Source: Pachydiplax longipennis (lineage: Eukaryota > Arthropoda > Insecta > Odonata > Libellulidae). From it: a stretch of DNA of 64,000 nt. Positions 60,011 to 64,000 of this stretch are shown one piece after another. The stretch lies in assembly GCA_036926295.1 (NCBI GenBank), contig JAVFKF010000004.1, positions 62,639,001-62,703,000 on the forward strand. The letters are read 5' to 3'. The translations under genes were made by a program, and so were the position numbers. Numbering within the stretch: position 1 is the first letter of the stretch; each line of letters starts with the position of its first letter. The notes beneath the pieces were generated by a model. That model saw only the letters and a list, made by a program, of their open reading frames with translations. It was not told where the DNA came from and made no database searches.

Positions 60011-63000
60011 TTTTTTTTTCTTACGATTCTATCATTTTTATTTACCGATTTCTATCATTTCCCTATGATTGCGTGATCTTTGGCTCTTGTAAACTTTCAC
60101 AATTCAAACTTAACGAGCAAAATATTCAAAGTTATTTCCTCCGCTACCCAATTTTTCAATGCATGACTGTTTAAAATGAAATTGGTTAATACTAACCCTT
60201 ATCTTCTCCTTTTAATTAAATACTTTTCGATCGCCGGTTCATTCTAAGGCGATTATCTTGCATTACTCTGGTTAATGATAAATCGGGGGTATTAGAAACA
60301 AAAAATTAAGGTCTTCTTAATTTTTATTTATATTAATAAGAATACATAAGTAACACATCAGACTAATAAGCAAGATACATTGTGTTTGTAAAAGTAATAT
60401 CTCAAATAATTCTCATAGATCATTTTCAGAGTTCTAGGTGACGAGATCATTTTTACTAATTCATTTCGATTATTCCATTCCCTGATAATACTCGTATATA
60501 TCTGTAAAGAAGGTTGAAATGAAAACGAGTAACAAATATTAGATGTTCACACAATATAGTTCAGCAAAATTCCATTAGGATATTTAAAGATGATCGCAGG
60601 CAGTATAATGGCTAATGAGAATCTCATAATAAATTGAATTCCAAGTATAATATTCATCTTCTGTTACATATTTATAAAGTCTTGTTAAAAAGAAGCTTTA
60701 CAAATCATATTAAGTGCTCATAACACATAAAATATCCACGTATTATTATTGAAGTTTCTAGGAATTTATCAAAACTCTCCAAAATCATGTAAATTATACT
60801 TTGGACAAGATGTTTTTCTTTTTTATAGGCAAGATTAAATTCATATCGTACATATACAAACACAAATGAGTTAAATAATTCCGTATCTACTACCATCTAT
60901 GACTAAAGTGCAAAATAGCGTAAAAGAAATTTATCTAAAAAATTTCCCTCGTTAATAACTTCTAAACGATTCAAATTATTTCAGCCCGACCATATACCAC
61001 GTTTATAAACTTACCCATATGTTGCAGATGAGTTTAAATTCTTAGAGAAATATATGTACTGCAAATTATCATAACATTATTAAAATATTTTCCCATAGAA
61101 AAACACGTAGAAATCAGAGCAACTCATTACTATGTATTTTCATGTACCGCTAATTTAAAATTAGGAATCACGAATAAATTGCAGTGGAAAGATCGTGGAA
61201 ATTATAATTTTCATCACTAGCACGCACAAACATTACATATTGAAAGATTGATTTGAATAATCATAGAGTTTGAAAAGAGGCATTGGATGGATATTTTATA
61301 CTGCGACATTTATCTAAAAAATTTATTTTAAAATTCTTCTCAATATCGAATAAAATCGGCAGCTTGTTAAACTCTTACCCCTCTCCAATCCTTACTTTTA
61401 ACACAGTATATTGTAGCCAACCAATGCCTTATTTATTTGCCTTTTTGATACTTTCTATACTATAAAGTATTAGATAAATATGATCATATCAGAGAAATAT
61501 CTTAATTGTAAACGCACTGAATAAGTCTTCGATTTTCCACCAAGTATTTCCCTCGTAAATGCTTTTAATACAAAGAAAAATATTCAATTACAACTTTGTA
61601 AAAAAACTGCCCAATTGAAATAAGCATATCTTTTGAAGTAAATACAAAGTTTGAATTTATTAGCCTGGTGAAAGTTTTATCATTCCAATTCTTAAAAATT
61701 GCACTTCTTGAAATTAGCTGGAGGTAAGTCTTTGTTCCGTCTAGCATGAATCAGCCGCTCAGTAATTTAATTCCATATTATCGAGTTACTAAAAACACCA
61801 AGAACATTACATTTAACAGTTGCTGATTGGTAGCCTTTGTATTATGAGATTATTGAAAATAATACTTATCCTTATCTCCGGCTATCCCATGATAACATAC
61901 CAAATCCCTTATATTTTCTTCATTAAAAATCCTTTATATTTTCTTCATTCTTCCTCTTTAACTTTAATTTAACTTTCTCAATCAAAATTTACACTAAATA
62001 ATTTAATTTCAGTAAAGAAAAATAATAAAACAATTTTAAATATTAAAACTTTATTATCTTAATCTAACATGGAACCTTATATCGTTCAGCTAAGAATACA
62101 TTACATTTATTGTTCAAATAAGAACAGTATTCTCAAGTCCCCAGAAATGGAGAATTCGGATCCGTTTGACAAATTATAACGAAGTTGCAGCACAATATAA
62201 AGGTTAAAAATCTAGGAGATTATATTGAAACCTATGGAGAGTGAATGAGGATGTGTACGTCTGCGTTATCCTGAGACTCGTTTATATAGCTGCTTATCTT
62301 CGCAAGTGCTTTTCAATGGGTTTGCTAATAAATAGATTCTCGAAGCTTGCCACTTTCAAGTAAACATTCGACTTACTTACCGCACTTTTATTCTTCCATC
62401 CATCCCCTCAGATGTTTATGCAAACACCGACAATATTAAGAGCGTTACAGAATGGGATCTCAAAATTGTTCAAGAGGTTTGCTTATATTTCCAATAATTC
62501 TTTTTAATAACTTGGGTTATCCGATGACAATGGCTTGTAATTTTAATAGATTTATCTTCAAAAAATTGTCCTAGCTACATTTTTTGACTTTGCTGGAAGT
62601 CATGGTTCGCATACTGAACACATTCAGAGAATCAGGCAGCTGTAGAATCGAGATATATCTACAGGTCATCAGCGTATAAATGATGTTTACAGAATTTAAT
62701 ATAATTTAATTTTTAATATATATCCGCGTCAACAGAATCGAAGGTTTCACTAAAGTTCAGTAATTCCATTAATTAGTCCATACCCTCAGATGCTTAGGAA
62801 GTTTCCTAACGCCTTATTTTAAAATACAATTGGTAAATTCAGTCCATGATTTATCGCAAGAACTTGCTAGCAAGAACACGTGCCCAGAATTCGTCTGCTC
62901 TGTTTATATTTAACTCGAAAAGGTATGACCACATTTCCGATACACATAAGAAAATATCTTGGATTTAACTTTAAAATAGTCAAAGAATTCGTGTTCTAAC

Positions 63001-64000
63001 GCCAGCTTCCAGCGACTCGCGAGCACAAAGTGCGGAACATTTTTTTTCTGAAATGGCTAATAAGCATAGAATCTGTCCAATACTGCAATACTAGTTAGAC
63101 CTCCGTTTCGCTATAATATTATTCTGCCATGTAAATGCCATTAAAAATCGAAATAATGAAGTGATTTTAATAACAATAACGAAAACAAATCCTTCTAAAA
63201 GCTGAACGTAGACCTGCATAGCAGACAATCTCCATCTTTAATTTCTCTCTCTCTCTATTCTGGAGGCCCCCCTTGCCTTTAAATAAAACTATTAAAACGA
63301 ATTTTAAGGGCCTATTAATACACCCAAGCCTAAGCATTTTTGCTTTTCATATCGCAGGATAGTAGGTATTTTCGTCCTTATAAGCAGTAGTTATTTTTGA
63401 TTGAACTGTGAAAATACATTGTTGCTTTTCCTTTTATTTAGGTTGTAGGAACAAAATGTCTATAAAAATCAGAACAGGCAATTCTCAATATTAACTTTTA
63501 TTTCACTTAAATCTCCCTGTGATTACATCAGACAAAACTAAGCAAATAGCAATACAACAGTAAAACAGACATCACAAGGAAGACCGGAGGGGAAGAACAA
63601 GTCTGCCTGGCATTCGCCCGAATTTGGAAGGAAAACCCCTCCGTAAAAGAAACCTCCCAAAGGCAGCTAAAACCACAGAAGTTAATCAGCAAAACATCTC
63701 AAATTCAATGATTTACAAACGAATTATTTAACTACAAGCGATTCCGCGGATACTTTTGCAATAACAAAAAACCATGTTTGATTCCATCAAAGCGTAACGT
63801 AAATATATTATCTGGCAATGCATGCTGAAAGCTGACAAGATTTCCAAAGTAGGCAAAAATATTTGTACATATATAGAGAACACGTAGTAATTAAAGTATG
63901 TGATAAAACATTTACATGAATAGAAAACTTGGTAAAATTATGTTCTTCACTGGTTCTGGTAGCCTATTGTATTATTCATCACTTACTTCTCCTGTACTTC
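60011..64000. other. Right-end unassigned DNA
   Basis: AT-rich with frequent CpGs. No recognised coding segment. A small direct repeat (TATATTTTCTTCATT twice, about 61912-61948) was noted. The stretch 63480-63690, with GAAGACCGGAGGGGAAGAAC and CTCCCAAAGGCAGCTAAAAC, is less AT-rich and could be a dispersed repeat. Confidence 0.4.

Noticed and set aside
32400..64000. Integrated DNA virus or bacterial DNA as source of the CpG-rich blocks
   Set aside because: No viral or bacterial gene could be recognised; frames are short and repeats are of ordinary eukaryotic type. Composition alone is not enough.

Overview
This is AT-rich animal nuclear DNA. The only confidently recognised host gene is the 3' part of a carnitine O-palmitoyltransferase 1 (CPT1) gene at 1457-7227 on the plus strand. 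Its protein resembles the insect form (Drosophila withered) more than the vertebrate ones, and its GT-AG introns are filled with repeats. An arthropod, most likely an insect, is therefore the best guess. Strong CpG depletion over the first 32 kb suggests a genome with CpG methylation, as in many hemimetabolous insects, but this is inference.

Layout. 1-7.2 kb: CPT1, with a foldback repeat in one intron. 7.2-19.1 kb: intergenic DNA with degenerate tRNA-type SINEs, a frameshifted non-LTR retrotransposon ORF1 with PHD-finger and coiled-coil remnants (12.0-13.5 kb), a minisatellite, a long (AT)n tract, and a decayed endonuclease-type retrotransposon fragment (18.2-19.1 kb). 19.1-27.65 kb: one large AT-rich satellite array of about 163 bp monomers. 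It changes orientation near 25.9 kb around two almost identical 479 bp inverted arms. 28-32 kb: ordinary CpG-poor intergenic DNA.

32-64 kb has a different character: CpG-rich blocks at about 32.4-39.05, 41.0-43.4 and 45.1-64 kb alternate with CpG-poor blocks. The first two CpG-rich blocks contain a diverged inverted duplication of about 2 kb. Both copies keep a short first exon, a GTAAGT donor and a second exon, pointing outward like two divergently transcribed gene copies or pseudogenes. Further right lie a dead Tigger/pogo-like transposon (46.7-48.06 kb), a foldback element (48.4-49.6 kb), a hammerhead-ribozyme-like motif inside a perfect 39 bp inverted repeat (49.6-49.76 kb), a pair of about 450 bp direct repeats (50.0 and 51.65 kb), a probable retrotransposon 3' end (54.4 kb) and largely unassigned DNA to the end.

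No rRNA, functional tRNA, CRISPR array or bacterial operon was seen. Most open frames outside CPT1 are chance frames in AT-rich repeats. The exceptions worth attention are a 185-codon ORF at 34095-34652 and a few candidate exons.
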